Below, piece after piece: positions 43,737 through 45,498 of a DNA stretch of 45,498 nt. Below the pieces are notes generated by a model. That model was not told the DNA's origin. It saw only the letters and a list, made by a program, of their open reading frames with translations, and did no database searches. The DNA comes from a virus. Each line of letters opens with the position of its first letter. The first letter of the stretch is position 1. Position numbers and translations under genes: made by a program. The stretch lies in IMG/VR virus record IMGVR_UViG_3300043467_000777, positions 1 to 45,498 of that record, one strand, 5' to 3'.

Positions 43737-45449
43737 ATGTGGTTATTAGGAATTAATGTAGGACATAACGGTGCCGCGGCACTGTATAAAGATAGTGAAT
43801 TGATTTTTTATATAGAAGAAGATCGATTAAGTCGTATGAAGTATGACGGCAATCCGTTCTTGGGAATTGAAAAAGCATTTGAATACACCGATCATATTGA
43901 TTTTCTTATTCTGTGCGGCACTCGCAATGCATTTGGTAAAGTATTCTGGACTGGCGAAGATCCATACACTTGCTTAGTAAGAAAAAAACAACCAGGATAT
44001 AGAGTTGAAACTATTAAACTAGGTGATTCTCATCATATGACTCATGCGGTGACTGCTTTTTATAACAGTGGATTTGATGATGCAGCAGCCTTGGTAATTG
44101 ATGGCGCCGGTAGTGGCATTGACGTTCCGGATCTAAAAGAGATTTGGAATGATACATGGGAAGTTGAATCTATTTGGACTCTTGGATATCCTGCAGAAAT
44201 AAAACGACATCTAGTAAATTATGGCACGAACCTTATTGATAGTTTTGAACTTACTGACAATGAATGTCAAATAGAAGTTTCTGATGGTCATGGTATTACC
44301 AAGAGTTATGAAGCAGTGACACAGTATCTTGGTTTTCATGCTATTGAAGCAGGAAAAACTATGGGAATTGCACCGTACGGCAAACCCAATGACAGCATCA
44401 AGATCCACGATGGTAGATTCAACAACAGAAGTTTAATTAAACCAAAGTTTCCTGCTGGAAATGTTATTAGATGTGATTTAAATCCAGAACTAAAAGAACA
44501 CGAAGGTGATGTTGCTTGGCACACTGATCCAGACCTCATCGACGACTTCAGGAAAGACCTAGCATATGCTGTACAGAAATCAGCGGAAGAACGTGTAATT
44601 GCATTAATCAGAAAAACAATAGAATTAACTGGCAAGAAGAAAATTGTCATGGCCGGCGGCTTTGTTTTAAACTGTGTAGCCAACTATGAATTCTTAAAAG
44701 AATTTCCTGATGTGGAATTTTATCACGAACCAGTGGCTCACGACGGCGGCAATGTGATGGGTGTATGCCAACATGTTTACAGAACTATTACTAAAGATTC
44801 TGTTAAGACACCGTTAACTAGTTTATACTTAGGCCTGGATCATTCTGCAGAATACGCAACAGCAGATTTTACAGGCTTCATTGTTGCAGATACCACTGCG
44901 GCTGATGTTGCAAAATTGATAGCAGAACAGGAAATTGTTTGTTTATATCAAGGTCGTAGCGAAGCCGGACCACGTGCATTAGGTAATCGTTCGATACTGT
45001 TTGATCCAACAGTTGTCAATGGTAAGGATATTGTTAATGAAGTTAAACACCGTGAATGGTTCCGTCCATTTGCTGGATCGGTAATGGCAGAACATGCTGC
45101 CGAATGGTTTGACTTCCGCTCACGTACAGACAGTCCGTTTATGATGTATGCTGTAAATGTGTTGAAAGATAAACAGGCCTTGATTCCTGCAATTACTCAT
45201 GTCGACGGAACTTGTAGAATACAGACTGTGACATCAGAACAAAATCCGCACTATTACGAATTAATTAGTGAATTTAACAAATTAAAAGGCGTGCCTATTT
45301 TGTTCAACACTAGTTTTAATTTAGCAGGCGACCCGTTGGTTGAAACAGTTAAGGAAGCATTGACTACCCTAGAAAGATCAGAAATGAAATATCTATGGTT
45401 ACCGGACATTGGTAAATTATTGACAAAAAATAATTTCACAGAAGTTTAA
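43737..45449 (+). CDS. NodU/CmcH-type carbamoyltransferase
   Basis: The 570-residue protein is a complete member of the carbamoyltransferase family, which moves a carbamoyl group from carbamoyl phosphate, through an adenylate intermediate, to a hydroxyl of a sugar or antibiotic. The N-terminal Kae1-like domain starts LLGINVGHNGAAALYKD. The metal-binding histidines lie in GDSHHMTHA near residues 96-104, followed by AALVIDGAGSG. MAGGFVLNCVAN near 305 is a nucleotide-site segment. The C-terminal YrdC-like domain has YQGRSEAGPRALGNRSIL near 404-421, HREWFRPFAGSV near 440 and VPILFNTSFNLAGDPLVET near 520. Usual family length is 550-610 residues, so it is intact. Its acceptor may be the product of the GT9-like neighbour. 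Confidence 0.93.
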   Translation: MWLLGINVGHNGAAALYKDSELIFYIEEDRLSRMKYDGNPFLGIEKAFEYTDHIDFLILCGTRNAFGKVFWTGEDPYTCLVRKKQPGYRVETIKLGDSHHMTHAVTAFYNSGFDDAAALVIDGAGSGIDVPDLKEIWNDTWEVESIWTLGYPAEIKRHLVNYGTNLIDSFELTDNECQIEVSDGHGITKSYEAVTQYLGFHAIEAGKTMGIAPYGKPNDSIKIHDGRFNNRSLIKPKFPAGNVIRCDLNPELKEHEGDVAWHTDPDLIDDFRKDLAYAVQKSAEERVIALIRKTIELTGKKKIVMAGGFVLNCVANYEFLKEFPDVEFYHEPVAHDGGNVMGVCQHVYRTITKDSVKTPLTSLYLGLDHSAEYATADFTGFIVADTTAADVAKLIAEQEIVCLYQGRSEAGPRALGNRSILFDPTVVNGKDIVNEVKHREWFRPFAGSVMAEHAAEWFDFRSRTDSPFMMYAVNVLKDKQALIPAITHVDGTCRIQTVTSEQNPHYYELISEFNKLKGVPILFNTSFNLAGDPLVETVKEALTTLERSEMKYLWLPDIGKLLTKNNFTEV

Positions 45450-45457
45450 GGAACGCA

Positions 45458-45498
45458 ATGATAGACTACTGGAAAGGGGTGCATCCTGATAGTGGCAA
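45458..45498 (+). CDS. Start of a further gene, cut by the window edge
   Basis: An ATG nine bases after the carbamoyltransferase stop, preceded by AAGGAAC, opens MIDYWKGVHPDSG and runs off the window. The spacing suggests the third gene of the same operon. Too little is present to name a function. Confidence 0.6.
   Translation, partial: MIDYWKGVHPDSG

Overview
The window is part of a tailed-phage genome from the T4-like myovirus lineage found in marine bacteria. It carries the T4 head module in canonical order: portal gp20, prohead protease gp21, scaffold gp22 and major capsid protein gp23, plus a baseplate-hub gp26 homologue. Copies of a T4-type late promoter, close to TATAAATA, stand before most transcription blocks. 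Genes are tightly packed, no interval above 300 bases lacks a gene, and I see no tRNA, insertion sequence, CRISPR array or bacterial housekeeping gene. By eye the DNA is moderately AT-rich. The long beta-helix fibers, 2OG-Fe(II) oxygenases and carbamoyltransferase resemble those of marine cyanophages and pelagiphages, but the host cannot be named from this sequence.

Layout. (1) 1-2332: an unknown probable virion protein on the plus strand, then a minus-strand pair (gp26 and a 73-residue partner) read from a late promoter that faces a plus-strand late promoter. (2) 2333-12305: a 1159-residue tape-measure-like protein, then gp20, a 79-residue protein, a Rossmann-like protein, an acidic prohead-core-like protein, gp21, gp22 and gp23, closed by a strong terminator. 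(3) 12361-38821: about 26 kb of fiber and adhesin genes. It holds a collagen-like (Gly-Pro-Thr) fiber, two pairs of paralogous giant beta-helix fibers, three interspersed small beta proteins of about 110 residues, and a tandem pair of extremely Cys- and Gly-rich proteins, closed by a second clear terminator. (4) 38822-45498: an enzyme module of two sulfotransferase-like P-loop proteins, an SGNH-type hydrolase, two minus-strand 2OG-Fe(II) oxygenases, a GT9-like glycosyltransferase and a NodU/CmcH-type carbamoyltransferase, with the start of another gene at the edge.

How it works together. Blocks 1 and 2 build the head and part of the tail. Block 3 makes the host-recognition apparatus, with carbohydrate-binding-like modules, beta-helices, seven-repeat propeller-like regions and Gly-rich tips. 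Block 4 probably modifies glycans or proteins, either the host envelope or the phage's own fibers. Its last operon has a sigma70-like promoter as well as a late promoter, so it may be expressed both early and late.

The most notable points are: several late promoters sit so close to a start codon that their mRNAs may be leaderless; the Cys/Gly-rich tandem pair; a collagen-like Gly-Pro-Thr fiber in the same genome as prolyl-hydroxylase-like oxygenases and glycan enzymes; and the modular duplication and insertion history of the fibers.
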